A DNA stretch of 9,333 bases. Origin: Desulfurobacteriaceae bacterium (GTDB taxonomy: Bacteria; Aquificota; Aquificia; Desulfurobacteriales; Desulfurobacteriaceae). Made by a program: the position numbers and the translations under genes. Within the stretch, counting starts at the first letter, position 1. Every line of letters starts with the position of its first letter. The notes under the pieces were generated by a model. It saw nothing but the letters and a program-made list of their open reading frames with translations, was not told where the DNA came from and ran no database searches. This document shows, one piece after another, positions 1 to 7,464 of this stretch. The stretch lies in assembly GCA_027064485.1 (NCBI GenBank), contig JAMOPR010000220.1:1-9333 (forward strand), written 5' to 3'.

Positions 1-288
1 CATAACAAAAGTATAGATAACTTTTTCGTAAGGATAGCAAGATTTTAGTTCTTTAACAATTCCCGGAGTTCCGAGGATAATTTTTACGTCGCACTTATGG
101 GAATTACCGTATCTGGCGTAGGAGATTCCGGAATCGTGACTCAGAGCCATAGCCAACTGCTCGTATACTTTTTGGGTAACCGCTATTTTGTAGGAATCAA
201 CTATGCAAGCTGAAACGGCAAGGGCGTTTGTGCCCAAATTAAAGATTAAAAAAACAACTATTAGAACGACACGTCCAAACCTACCCAT
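1..288 (-). CDS. Exported ABC-type substrate-binding-like protein, N-terminal part (partial)
   Basis: This frame is open from an ATG at 288 to the left edge (96 codons, no stop), so the 3' part lies outside the window. The N-terminus has a basic start (MGRFGR), a hydrophobic stretch VVLIVVFLIF and a likely signal-peptidase I site after NALA, so the product should be exported to the periplasm. The mature part begins with a short helix-like segment and then CDVKIILGTPGIVKEL followed by KVIYTFVM. This resembles the first lobe of the 'ABC transporter substrate binding protein' family (PF04392 type), where a strand ending in a Gly-Thr turn precedes a VVF-x-MV strand. The family call is by eye and uncertain. 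The start overlaps the 3' end of the TonB-receptor gene by 28 bp and has a purine-rich GGAGGG at about 298-303, inside that gene, so the two are probably translationally coupled and act together in uptake or sensing of one ligand. Confidence 0.6.
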   Translation of the reverse strand, partial: MGRFGRVVLIVVFLIFNLGTNALAVSACIVDSYKIAVTQKVYEQLAMALSHDSGISYARYGNSHKCDVKIILGTPGIVKELKSCYPYEKVIYTFVM

Positions 289-2288
289 AGATTTCTGCCC
301 TCCCCTTTAATCGCGCCGAAAAACGTTGTGGGGTAAAAAATGTCTCTGTCAAATAGGTTGTCTATTCTTGCTGTAATACGGACTTTTTCTGTTAAGTTAG
401 TCGAAAGTGCAAGATTGACTACGTAGTATCCCGGTGCTTTGTCAACTTTTGAATATGCCTCTGTGTTGATGTCTAATGTCAGATTGGGATACATTAGTGA
501 ATAGCCAAAAACTCCTTTCCACTTTGGAAACTTGGAGCAGGCAGTTCCTTTAGGACCTTCGAAGCTTATTTTTCTACCCACGCTACCGTATAGCTCCCCT
601 TCCCACAGGTTTTTTCTTAGAGAGAGCGTAAATCCTTTTACTTTTACATCTTTTGAGGAGTTATCCCACTTTAAGACGACTCTATTTTTTATTATATTTG
701 AGATTCTTTTGTAAATTGTGTCTTTTATCAGGAAGTAGTAGAACATTCCGGAAGCTTTAAAATCATCTCCTGTATATTCTGCAGATGGCATGAAGGCGTA
801 AACTTTTTCAAAGTCTAAATCGTCGTTACCTTGAAGGACTGGATTGTTTCTGATGTGCATCTCTTCAAAAGAGGGAATTCTTACAGATTTTCCGAGATTC
901 AGCTTGAGTGAAAGTCTTTCTGTTGCTTTGAACATTCCCGAAAGAGAGTAAGAAAACGTGTTTCCTACATCGTTAGCTTTGTCCCACCTTAAATTTGCAA
1001 GTAGCGAGTAGTTTTCATCTGAGAAAAAGTATTGTAAATAAGGGGAGACAACTGTTCTTTTTGCCTCTCCGAGTATTTTGTCGTTTTCGGAGAGTTTTCC
1101 GTAAGGGCGGGTAACGAGAGCCGATGGATTTTCCGTTGCGAAAGCTGCGTAGGAGGTGGACGGTAGGAAGTTGGCGTCCATTTTGGTTTTATACATATCT
1201 ACTTTTGAAACTTCCACTCCAGTGGTAACTTTTCCTTTTAGAGCTTCAAAAGAGGCTTCTAAACTTGAGCCGTAGGATTTAACGTATCGCTTTTCTGTAG
1301 CTAAGAGTCCCGACGGAGAAACGGCTTTGCAGAAGAAGTATTGGCTGGGACATATGTTGTATCCTCTCTTTAAGTAGAACCAGTTGAAAAATACAGATAC
1401 ATCTATTTTTGTTCCGTTGAAGTTTTGTTTTATGCCTAATCTGTTTAGGTAGGTTCTTCTGTCTGTAAAAGTGTTATTCCCTTTTGTTATTAGTCCTCCT
1501 ACTGATGATGGAAAGGTTGTGTCTCTGTCAATTCCGTAAGATTTTAGGTATAAGCCGGAATCGTGGTTTAGTTTCAGGTAATATGTGGAGTGTTTGCTGT
1601 AGCTTGAAACATCTGCCGTATAGAGCCCGTAAGCATCGGTGTAGTCGTCATAGTGTCCTTTTTCTTCGTTGTAGTTAAGGCTTAATATTCCTTTCCAGTG
1701 AGTTGTAGATATGCTTTTTATAAAATAGCTGTCGTTCGAACCGTCGGTGTTAACGTGGGAACCGAATTTAAGGTTTACGTCGTCTGCATCGTAAGTTATC
1801 AGGTTTATAACAGCCAAAGAGGCGTTAAATCCGTAGAGTGAAGTCATAGGACCGTAAACGATTTCTACCCTTTTAACGTTATCTAAAGAGATGTTATTGT
1901 TTGTGCTGAAAGAAGAGCCGGTAGAAGGGTCAGTTAGTGGTATTCCGTCTATTAAAACTTGAATCTTTTCAGAAAAGTAACTTTGACGAAGTCCCAAAGC
2001 ACCTACAGCGTTAAGGTAGAATCCACTCTTCCTCACGTAAAACTCTGGTATTTTCTTTAGCAGGTCAAAAAGGTTCCTTACTCCCCACTTGTCGAGTTCT
2101 TCCCTGGTGATAACTCTCATGTATCTGGGGACGGAAGTATATGTTACGTATTCTTTAGTGGCAGATATTACTTTTAGTTCCTTTTCAAGCATGTAGTAAG
2201 AGTAAATGTTTTGAGGTTTTGCGTTAGAAGCACAGAAAAAGCTTAATCCTACTAACAATAGAGGTTTAACGCCTCTTTTTAAAACCAT
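261..2288 (-). CDS. TonB-dependent outer-membrane receptor
   Basis: A 675-residue outer-membrane transporter of the usual length, expected to bind an extracellular ligand and import it using TonB energy. Residues 1-23 form a signal peptide (basic MVLKR, hydrophobic LLLVGLSFF, cleavage near SNA). A TonB-box-like ELKVISATK follows at about 37-45. The plug domain (about 48-172) shows the family hallmarks VLIDGIPL (111-118) and RVEIVYGP followed by SLYG and AVINLITY (140-166). The rest is alternating-residue beta-barrel, ending in DNLFDRD and a C-terminal Phe, the usual signal for the BAM machinery. Cys313 and Cys320 (CPSQYFFC) could form a disulfide in an external loop. An ATG start with AGGAG just upstream is convincing. 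The gene follows selA by 40 bp and overlaps the next exported-protein gene. The substrate cannot be read from sequence: plug motifs are generic, and the 40-bp gap upstream leaves no room for a cobalamin riboswitch. Confidence 0.93.
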   Translation of the reverse strand: MVLKRGVKPLLLVGLSFFCASNAKPQNIYSYYMLEKELKVISATKEYVTYTSVPRYMRVITREELDKWGVRNLFDLLKKIPEFYVRKSGFYLNAVGALGLRQSYFSEKIQVLIDGIPLTDPSTGSSFSTNNNISLDNVKRVEIVYGPMTSLYGFNASLAVINLITYDADDVNLKFGSHVNTDGSNDSYFIKSISTTHWKGILSLNYNEEKGHYDDYTDAYGLYTADVSSYSKHSTYYLKLNHDSGLYLKSYGIDRDTTFPSSVGGLITKGNNTFTDRRTYLNRLGIKQNFNGTKIDVSVFFNWFYLKRGYNICPSQYFFCKAVSPSGLLATEKRYVKSYGSSLEASFEALKGKVTTGVEVSKVDMYKTKMDANFLPSTSYAAFATENPSALVTRPYGKLSENDKILGEAKRTVVSPYLQYFFSDENYSLLANLRWDKANDVGNTFSYSLSGMFKATERLSLKLNLGKSVRIPSFEEMHIRNNPVLQGNDDLDFEKVYAFMPSAEYTGDDFKASGMFYYFLIKDTIYKRISNIIKNRVVLKWDNSSKDVKVKGFTLSLRKNLWEGELYGSVGRKISFEGPKGTACSKFPKWKGVFGYSLMYPNLTLDINTEAYSKVDKAPGYYVVNLALSTNLTEKVRITARIDNLFDRDIFYPTTFFGAIKGEGRNLWVGLDVSF

Positions 2289-2317
2289 TACTTTCTCCTA
2301 TCCTTTTTGCTTCTGCT

Positions 2318-2323
2318 ATTATA
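2318..2323 (-). promoter_or_regulatory. Possible -10 element for the TonB receptor gene
   Basis: The minus strand reads TATAAT in the 40-bp gap between selA and the receptor gene. It would start transcription near 2311 and give a leader of about 20 nt that contains the AGGAG ribosome site. There is no recognisable -35 and no TG extension, and the surrounding run (ATATATATAAT) is simply AT-rich, so this may be chance. Confidence 0.3.
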
Positions 2324-2328
2324 TATAT

Positions 2329-3717
2329 CTATGCCTTTTTAATTTTATTTGCAGCTTTTATAAGTGATTCTGCTAGAATGGACAGTTCTGAATTGAAAAC
2401 CGTTCTCATATCGAGCAGATAAAGATTGTTTTTTATTCTTCCGATAACGGGTGTTTCCTGCTTTCTCATTTCCTTGTCTAACTTTTCGGGGGGTAAATGA
2501 ACGGCAATGCACCAAGTGGGAAGCTGCTGGGTGGGAAGTGCACCGCCGCCTACTTCTGAAGTATCTTGAATTAAAGATACTTTTGCCGGGAATCCTTTTG
2601 ATTTTAGTAGTTGAATGAGCTCCTCTGCTTTTTTCTTTATCTCTTCCTGCGGTTGGGAGAGCAGTTTCCACGTGGGAACTTTTTCAAAAGCCAACTTTTC
2701 ATCTAAGTAGTAAACGAGGGTGTTTTCAAGCACTGTTAAAGTCATTTTGTCTATACGCAGGGCTCTGTTTAATGGATGTTTTTTTATTATTTCTAAATAC
2801 TTTCTTTTCCCCAGAATTATTCCTGCTTGAGCTCCTCCTAAAAGTTTATCACCGCTGAAGGATACGACGTCAACCCCTGCTTTTAAGACGTCCTGAACGG
2901 TAGGTTCGTAAGAGAGACCTATTTTCCTTACATCTATGAAGCTTCCGCTGCCTAAATCTTCATATACAGGAATACCGTATTTTTCGCCCAGTTCAACCAG
3001 CTCTTCTGTAGAGACGGATGCGGTAAATCCCATAATTTTGTAGTTGCTCGTGTGAACTTTTAACAGGAGTCCGGTGTTTTCTGAAATGGCGTTTTCGTAA
3101 TCTTTTAGGTGGGTTTTGTTGGTTGTTCCTACTTCTTTCAAGATTGCTCCGCTCTGCTGCATAACGTCCGGAATTCGGAAAGAACCGCCTATTTCTATGA
3201 GTTCTCCCCTTGAAACGATAACTTCTTTCCCTCTGGCAAGAGCGGAAAGAACCAGAAGAACTGCTCCGGCATTATTGTTTACGACGCAAACATCTTCAGC
3301 TCCTGTGAGTTCTTTTAGTATCCATTCTAAGTTTCTATACCTTAATCCTCTTTTTCCCTTTTGTAGGTCGTATTCCAAATTTGAGTAACCGGTGATAAGC
3401 TCTTTTAAATACTCTGCTACTTCTTCTGATATGACTGCCCTTCCGAGGTTTGTATGTAGGACAACGCCGGTAGCGTTTATAACCTTGTGTAGTTTGGGCT
3501 TTAAGAGTTTTTTGAGTTTCTTTTTGATTTCTTCTTTGAGGAATTCAGGGTTGAGGTCTATCTTTTTGCCGTTGCGTATGTCTTCTCTTACTTCATCCAA
3601 AACATCTCTTATGGCTTTTCGCAGGAGGTATCTGGGTTTGTTTCCGAGTTCTGACAGTAAATCCTCGTCATTCAGGAAAACATCAACTTTTGGAATTCTT
3701 TTTAGAAGTTCTTTCAA
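2329..3717 (-). CDS. selA: L-seryl-tRNA(Sec) selenium transferase
   Basis: SelA is the PLP enzyme that converts seryl-tRNA(Sec) to selenocysteinyl-tRNA(Sec) with selenophosphate; it acts in the cytoplasm as a large ring oligomer. The 462 residues match the full family length (E. coli SelA is about 463). The N-terminal tRNA-binding region starts with IPKVDVFL (8-15). The core has KVINATGVVLHTNLGRA (78-94), VNNNAGAVLLVLSAL (146-160), SRGELIEIGGSFRIPDVM (169-186) and SGDKLLGGAQAG (288-299), in which Lys291 is the expected PLP-binding lysine. The start is a TTG at 3717: it has GGGGGAAGG upstream at good distance, aligns with the family N-terminus, and no in-frame ATG or GTG lies in the 39-bp gap to the preceding gene. 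Its own extended -10 overlaps the upstream stop codon. Neither selB, selD nor selC is in the window. Presence of selA implies at least one selenoprotein elsewhere in the genome. Confidence 0.97.
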   Translation of the reverse strand: MKELLKRIPKVDVFLNDEDLLSELGNKPRYLLRKAIRDVLDEVREDIRNGKKIDLNPEFLKEEIKKKLKKLLKPKLHKVINATGVVLHTNLGRAVISEEVAEYLKELITGYSNLEYDLQKGKRGLRYRNLEWILKELTGAEDVCVVNNNAGAVLLVLSALARGKEVIVSRGELIEIGGSFRIPDVMQQSGAILKEVGTTNKTHLKDYENAISENTGLLLKVHTSNYKIMGFTASVSTEELVELGEKYGIPVYEDLGSGSFIDVRKIGLSYEPTVQDVLKAGVDVVSFSGDKLLGGAQAGIILGKRKYLEIIKKHPLNRALRIDKMTLTVLENTLVYYLDEKLAFEKVPTWKLLSQPQEEIKKKAEELIQLLKSKGFPAKVSLIQDTSEVGGGALPTQQLPTWCIAVHLPPEKLDKEMRKQETPVIGRIKNNLYLLDMRTVFNSELSILAESLIKAANKIKKA

Positions 3718-3750
3718 CGTGACCTTCCCCCTTTGGAATTTGCAGGTGCG

Positions 3751-3759
3751 ATTATATCA
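3751..3759 (-). promoter_or_regulatory. Extended -10 promoter for selA
   Basis: The minus strand reads TGATATAAT, a perfect TGnTATAAT extended -10. Its TG belongs to the TGA stop codon of the upstream CNMP-fold gene. Transcription would start near 3744, leaving a leader of about 27 nt with the selA ribosome site. No good -35 is seen at 16-18 bp, which extended -10 promoters often lack. This suggests selA can be transcribed independently of the nuoEFG operon. Confidence 0.5.
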
Positions 3760-4230
3760 GCCTTTGGGACCTCCCCATATGAAGCATACTGTATCGACAA
3801 ACTTTTTATTCATGTCTTTTAACCTTTCGGCTATTATCTTCGTTATCGCTTCAAGCAGTTTGACGGCAAGGTTTGGGTCTTCCTGTTTTAATTTCTCGTA
3901 TCCTTCTTTTTCAAGAATTAGGGCGTGGGTTTCTTTTAGAGCAACCGCTTTTGAAGAGTGGTAGTGATTGCTGAAAAAGGAAAGTTCTCCTAAAGGAGCT
4001 CCTGCGTCAACGGAAGCAACCTTTACGTCGTTTCCGAATGGGTCTGAACGGAAAAGCCCTACTTTTCCTCTTACAATGAAAAATATCCAGTTTCCCGGGT
4101 CTCCCTCTTCGAAGAGGACTTCTCCTTTAGGGAACACTTTGTAGTTGAGATACTTTGAGATTTCCTCTATCTCTTTTTCGGATAAAGATGAAAACAGCGG
4201 AAATTCCTTGGCAAGTTCTTCTTTAACCAT
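3757..4230 (-). CDS. Small cyclic-nucleotide-binding-fold (CNMP/Crp-like) protein without a DNA-binding domain
   Basis: A 157-residue protein made of one CNMP-binding (cupin-like) domain. Characteristic features are FPLFSSLSEKEIEEIS (10-25), FPKGEVLFEEGDPGNWIFFIVRGKVGLF (33-60) and the phosphate-binding-cassette GEL at 81-83. A long helix (about 121-144) follows, and the chain ends in FIWGGPKG with no helix-turn-helix, so it is not a Crp/Fnr transcription factor. The cassette is atypical: after GELSFF comes SNHYHSSKA, where cAMP-binding proteins have Arg-Ser/Ala-Ala, so the Arg that holds the cyclic phosphate seems absent and two His residues are nearby. It may therefore bind another ligand or serve as a structural or regulatory subunit. 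The ATG at 4230 overlaps the nuoG stop by 8 bp (ATGGTTAA), with AGGGAGA 6 nt upstream; an in-frame TTG at 4236 is too close to that site. Coupling to nuoG argues that it works with the NADH module. Function otherwise unknown. Confidence 0.85.
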   Translation of the reverse strand: MVKEELAKEFPLFSSLSEKEIEEISKYLNYKVFPKGEVLFEEGDPGNWIFFIVRGKVGLFRSDPFGNDVKVASVDAGAPLGELSFFSNHYHSSKAVALKETHALILEKEGYEKLKQEDPNLAVKLLEAITKIIAERLKDMNKKFVDTVCFIWGGPKG

Positions 4231-6199
4231 TTCCAATCTCCCTATATGGATAAGATGATTTTAGTATTTCTACTACTTTTCCATCAAATTTTTCAACAAA
4301 TAAAATTTTCTTTTTAGTGCCATTAATCGAAAATTCTAAAGTTTTGTTTCTCCCTGATACGGAGGCGACGTGATTTGAATACGTTGACATCATTCCTTTG
4401 GCGTGTTTGGATATTACAACGAGCGTGTCTGTGCTTTCAGGTATGATGAGGGAAGAAGGTGTGGGTTCAAGCTTTTGGGAAAATACTGGTAGTTTTTGGA
4501 GGAAAACCTTGAGTGAGATTTCTGTTTTTACGGCACTTTTAAGGGGTTTTTTTGTGGTGCTGGGGGGGTGGATTTTTCCTTCTTTTTCTAAAAATGTGTC
4601 TGTTGGAATTATCAAATCTGCCCTTGATGCGAAGTCGTCGTAAAAAGGAGTAAAGAGTATTTTGAATTCACCGCCTTCGGAAAGAGCGAACTTTTCATTT
4701 GAGTTAACGAAATAGATGCTGACTGAAGAGTTGAATTTGCTTTTAATTCTAAATTTCTTAGCTACATAGTAAGAGTTGGATTCTGGAGGGATAGGGTGTA
4801 TGGAAGCACCTTTGAAGGTTTCTGCAACGATTTCCGCAATTTTTTCAGATTTAATTAAATCGTAAATGGTTCCCCCTACGATTAAAGAAAATCTTTTCCC
4901 GTGTAATAATTTGTTTAAACTCTCTGAAGTTAAAGTTTTTTCCATATCGTCTATGAATACTTTGTATGAAATAGAATCAAGTTTAGAAGGAAACTCTCCC
5001 ACTCTAATGATTCTTTTGTGTTCCTGAATTACTTTAAGTCTTAAAAGCGTTGCAGTAACAGGGTTGCTTTCTTCTAAAAAATCCCCCACAACCACAAAAA
5101 CATCGGAGTCAAACGCTTCTTTCAGACTACAAATGTTTAAGGTTTCCTCAACCTTTTCTAAAAACCTTTGGTAGTTGAAGGCATCGGATATCACATTTTT
5201 TGTTCTGAATTTATCGGCAATCAGGTCAATTTCCTCGCACGTGAGAGAGGAATCTACGAAGACTTCAAAATTACCTACTTTTAGCTTGTCTTCTATAACT
5301 TTCATTGCTTCTTCAAAGGATATTTCCTCTAAGCCGCTTCCTCTTTTTAACATCGGTTTTTTTAAGCGGTATTTAGAATAGACAATGTCCCATCCCCACT
5401 TTCCGTTAACGCACAAGTATCCTTTATTCTCTCCGTGGTTAACTCCTATTCTGCCCATTACCCTTTTTATTTCTCCTTCACAAGTGTCAACTTCCATATA
5501 GCATCCGCTTCCGCATAACGTGCAAGTTGTCCAAGTTTTTTCCAACTTCCAAGGTCTTCCCTTGTGCTTAAATGTCCTATCAAGCAAAGAACCTACTGGA
5601 CATACGTCTATGCAGCTGCCACAATGTTCACAGCCACTTTCTTCAAAGTTTCCGTTGAAAGGAGAAATGTAAGCTTTATATCCCCTTTCCATTATTCCCA
5701 AAACTCTATTTCCCATGTTTTCGCCGCACATTCTTATGCACCTTCTGCAAAGGATGCATCTGTCTGTGTTTATTGCTATGAGTTTTCCTTCTATTAAAAT
5801 CCTTTTTTTCCTGATTTCTTCTTTATACTTAATATCTTTGGATGCGTGTCTAAAACCTGTCATTTGGAGTTCACATTCTCCCGATTTATCGCAATCCTTA
5901 CATTCGAGGGCGTGATTGTTTAGAATCATTCTAATTATTGTGGCTCTTGCCTTTCTTACCCTTGGTGTGTTTGTCCTAACAACCATGTTGGGTATGGCTT
6001 TTAACGTGCAGGCAGTTACAAGCCTTGGTGCTCCTTCTACTTCAACCAAACAAACCCTGCATGCACCTTCTGGTCTCAATTCTTTATGGTAACAGAAAGT
6101 GGGAATAACGATGCCGTTTCTTTCTGCAACTTTTAAAACAGTTTCTCCCGGGAACGCCTCACACTCTTTTCCGTCTATTATTATCGTAAAGCTTTCCAT
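4223..6199 (-). CDS. nuoG: NADH dehydrogenase-type Fe-S subunit, NuoG-like, with shortened molybdopterin-type domain
   Basis: A 658-residue relay subunit that passes electrons from the NuoEF flavin site. The N-terminus carries the complete complex-I/hydrogenase cluster set: [2Fe-2S] Cys36, 47, 50, 64; His-Cys3 [4Fe-4S] His96, Cys100, 103, 109; and two [4Fe-4S] clusters at Cys148, 151, 154, 158 and Cys190, 193, 196, 200. A further C-x2-C-x3-C (226, 229, 233) with Cys263 matches the N7 site of NuoG and the [4Fe-4S] site of molybdopterin oxidoreductases. The remaining ~390 residues are a degenerate molybdopterin-fold domain: it keeps an EKEGKIHPP segment near where NuoG has EKEGTF, but I see no Cys or selenocysteine metal ligand, and it is shorter than in most NuoG proteins (often ~780-900 residues). 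A catalytic formate dehydrogenase is therefore unlikely. The ATG has AAGGAG upstream and lies 2 bp after the nuoF stop. The coding strand contains C7 and A7 runs near 4547-4568. Confidence 0.92.
   Translation of the reverse strand: MESFTIIIDGKECEAFPGETVLKVAERNGIVIPTFCYHKELRPEGACRVCLVEVEGAPRLVTACTLKAIPNMVVRTNTPRVRKARATIIRMILNNHALECKDCDKSGECELQMTGFRHASKDIKYKEEIRKKRILIEGKLIAINTDRCILCRRCIRMCGENMGNRVLGIMERGYKAYISPFNGNFEESGCEHCGSCIDVCPVGSLLDRTFKHKGRPWKLEKTWTTCTLCGSGCYMEVDTCEGEIKRVMGRIGVNHGENKGYLCVNGKWGWDIVYSKYRLKKPMLKRGSGLEEISFEEAMKVIEDKLKVGNFEVFVDSSLTCEEIDLIADKFRTKNVISDAFNYQRFLEKVEETLNICSLKEAFDSDVFVVVGDFLEESNPVTATLLRLKVIQEHKRIIRVGEFPSKLDSISYKVFIDDMEKTLTSESLNKLLHGKRFSLIVGGTIYDLIKSEKIAEIVAETFKGASIHPIPPESNSYYVAKKFRIKSKFNSSVSIYFVNSNEKFALSEGGEFKILFTPFYDDFASRADLIIPTDTFLEKEGKIHPPSTTKKPLKSAVKTEISLKVFLQKLPVFSQKLEPTPSSLIIPESTDTLVVISKHAKGMMSTYSNHVASVSGRNKTLEFSINGTKKKILFVEKFDGKVVEILKSSYPYREIGNG
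4237..4243 (-). promoter_or_regulatory. Ribosome-binding site that sets the CNMP-protein start
   Basis: The minus strand reads AGGGAGA inside the last codons of nuoG. Six bases separate it from the ATG at 4230, while the alternative TTG at 4236 directly abuts it. The ATG is therefore the better start, giving the translational-coupling overlap ATGGTTAA with the nuoG stop. Confidence 0.7.
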
Positions 6200-6201
6200 C
6201 T

Positions 6202-7464
6202 TTACTCCTTAAAAGGACATCTTTTTAGGGATATATGTTTTAGGTATTCGTCTTTGAATTTTCTAACAGTGGAAGAAACAGGATTGTGGGCAGCCATTCC
6301 CAAACCGCAGAACGAATTTTCCATAGCTTCTGCAACGGTTAAAAGAGTTTCAAGGTCATCTTCGCTTCCTACTCCTTTTTCTATCCTGTTGAGAATCCTT
6401 ACTATCCAATCTGTTCCTTCTCTGCACGGTGCGCACTTGCCGCACGATTCGTGTCTGAAAAACATCGAAAGCCTCAGCGCTGCTTTTACTATGCAGTCCG
6501 TTTCATCTAAAACCATTACAGCACCCGAGCCGAGCATCGTTCCAGCTTTTGCAAGAGAAGGAAAATCCATTTTAACGCTTATTTCTTCCGAAGTAAGAAC
6601 GGAGCTTGAAGCTCCGCCGGGAAATACAGCTTTGAGTTTTCTGTTTTCTTTTATTCCGCCGGCGTGCTCGAAAATTATCTCTTCTAACAGAGTTCCCATC
6701 GGCAGTTCGTAAACGCCCGGTTTTTTCACTTTACCGCTTACAGAGTAAAGTTTTGGACCTGGACAGTCTGGTGAACCTATGGAAGAATACCAATCAGCTC
6801 CTCTTTCTATTATGACGGGGATATTGGCAAGGGTTTCGACGTTGTTTACAACGGTTGGTTTCCACATAAAACCGGCGTTAACGGGGAAAGGTGGTTTTAT
6901 TCGTGGTTCTCCCCTTTTGCCTTCAAGAGATTCTATGAGTGCCGTTTCTTCACCGCATATGTAAGCGCCGGCGCCAGAATGGATGAAAATGTCGAAGGAG
7001 AAGTCACTTCCTAAAATGTTTTTACCTAAAAATCCCTTATTCCTCGTTTCCTCTATGGCTTGAAGTAATATTTTCTTTCCTATCGGGTATTCCCCTCGCA
7101 GGTATATGTATCCGATACTGCATCCAGTAGCGTAAGCACCTATTAACATTCCTTCTATGATGGCGTGCGGGTCTTTTTCTATTATCAGCCTATCTTTAAA
7201 CGTGCACGGTTCGCCCTCATCAGCGTTGCATATAAAATATTTGGGTTCTTTAAAATCGGCGGCTGCGAATTCCCACTTTAATCCTGTGGGAAAGCCTGCT
7301 CCTCCCCTTCCTCTCAAACCGCTTCTTTTGATTTCATCTATTACGTCTTGAGGAGACATTTCTTTTAGAACTTTCCTAAAGGCTTGGTAACCGCCGTGTT
7401 TTAGGTATACCTCAATGCGATGAGAGTTTTCCCTGCTAACGTTCCTGAGGATTATCTTTTCCAT
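6202..7464 (-). CDS. nuoF: NADH-binding flavoprotein subunit, NuoF-like (51 kDa type)
   Basis: This 420-residue subunit holds FMN, the NAD(H) site and one [4Fe-4S] cluster, the entry or exit point for electrons. Visible motifs are the Gly-rich loop GLRGRGGAGFPTGLKW (49-64), NADEGEPCTFKDR (80-92), the nucleotide-site stretch GAGAYICGEETAL then SLEGKRGEPRIKPPFP (164-194), NNVETLANIP (207-216), and the cluster cysteines Cys341, 344, 347 and 386 (SCGKCAPCREG and FCGLG). The size is that of complex I NuoF: no N-terminal thioredoxin-like or C-terminal ferredoxin domain as in HndC/HydB. Yet the tail CGLGMAAHNPVSSTVRKFKDEY resembles hydrogenase- and formate-dehydrogenase-linked diaphorases (CGLGQ-A-NPV-ST-F-DEY) more than E. 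coli NuoF. The start overlaps nuoE by 29 bp and has GAGG 7 nt upstream. It may use NAD or NADP; sequence alone does not settle this. Confidence 0.95.
   Translation of the reverse strand: MEKIILRNVSRENSHRIEVYLKHGGYQAFRKVLKEMSPQDVIDEIKRSGLRGRGGAGFPTGLKWEFAAADFKEPKYFICNADEGEPCTFKDRLIIEKDPHAIIEGMLIGAYATGCSIGYIYLRGEYPIGKKILLQAIEETRNKGFLGKNILGSDFSFDIFIHSGAGAYICGEETALIESLEGKRGEPRIKPPFPVNAGFMWKPTVVNNVETLANIPVIIERGADWYSSIGSPDCPGPKLYSVSGKVKKPGVYELPMGTLLEEIIFEHAGGIKENRKLKAVFPGGASSSVLTSEEISVKMDFPSLAKAGTMLGSGAVMVLDETDCIVKAALRLSMFFRHESCGKCAPCREGTDWIVRILNRIEKGVGSEDDLETLLTVAEAMENSFCGLGMAAHNPVSSTVRKFKDEYLKHISLKRCPFKE

Noticed and set aside
2289..2328. Cobalamin or other riboswitch before the TonB receptor
   Set aside because: Only 40 bp separate it from selA, too short for a known cobalamin aptamer, and no structured element is visible.
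3392..3964. Long plus-strand open frame opposite selA and the CNMP gene
   Set aside because: It runs across the 5' ends of two clearly recognised minus-strand genes, is rich in Ser/Phe/Leu as expected of an antisense shadow, has no family features and no ribosome site of note.
3757..4236. Crp/Fnr-type transcription regulator
   Set aside because: After the CNMP domain only one helix and a short tail remain; there is no helix-turn-helix, so DNA binding is not supported. The TTG start at 4236 was also rejected because the ribosome site abuts it.
4223..6199. Reading the 658-residue protein as a catalytic formate dehydrogenase alpha subunit, possibly with selenocysteine
   Set aside because: After the [4Fe-4S] site there is no Cys, Ser or in-frame TGA where the Mo/W ligand would be, the domain is short, and an intact NuoE-NuoF pair is upstream as in NADH dehydrogenase modules.
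6254..6712. Plus-strand open frame opposite nuoF
   Set aside because: Antisense shadow of conserved NuoF coding sequence, including its Fe-S cysteines; no independent coding signal.
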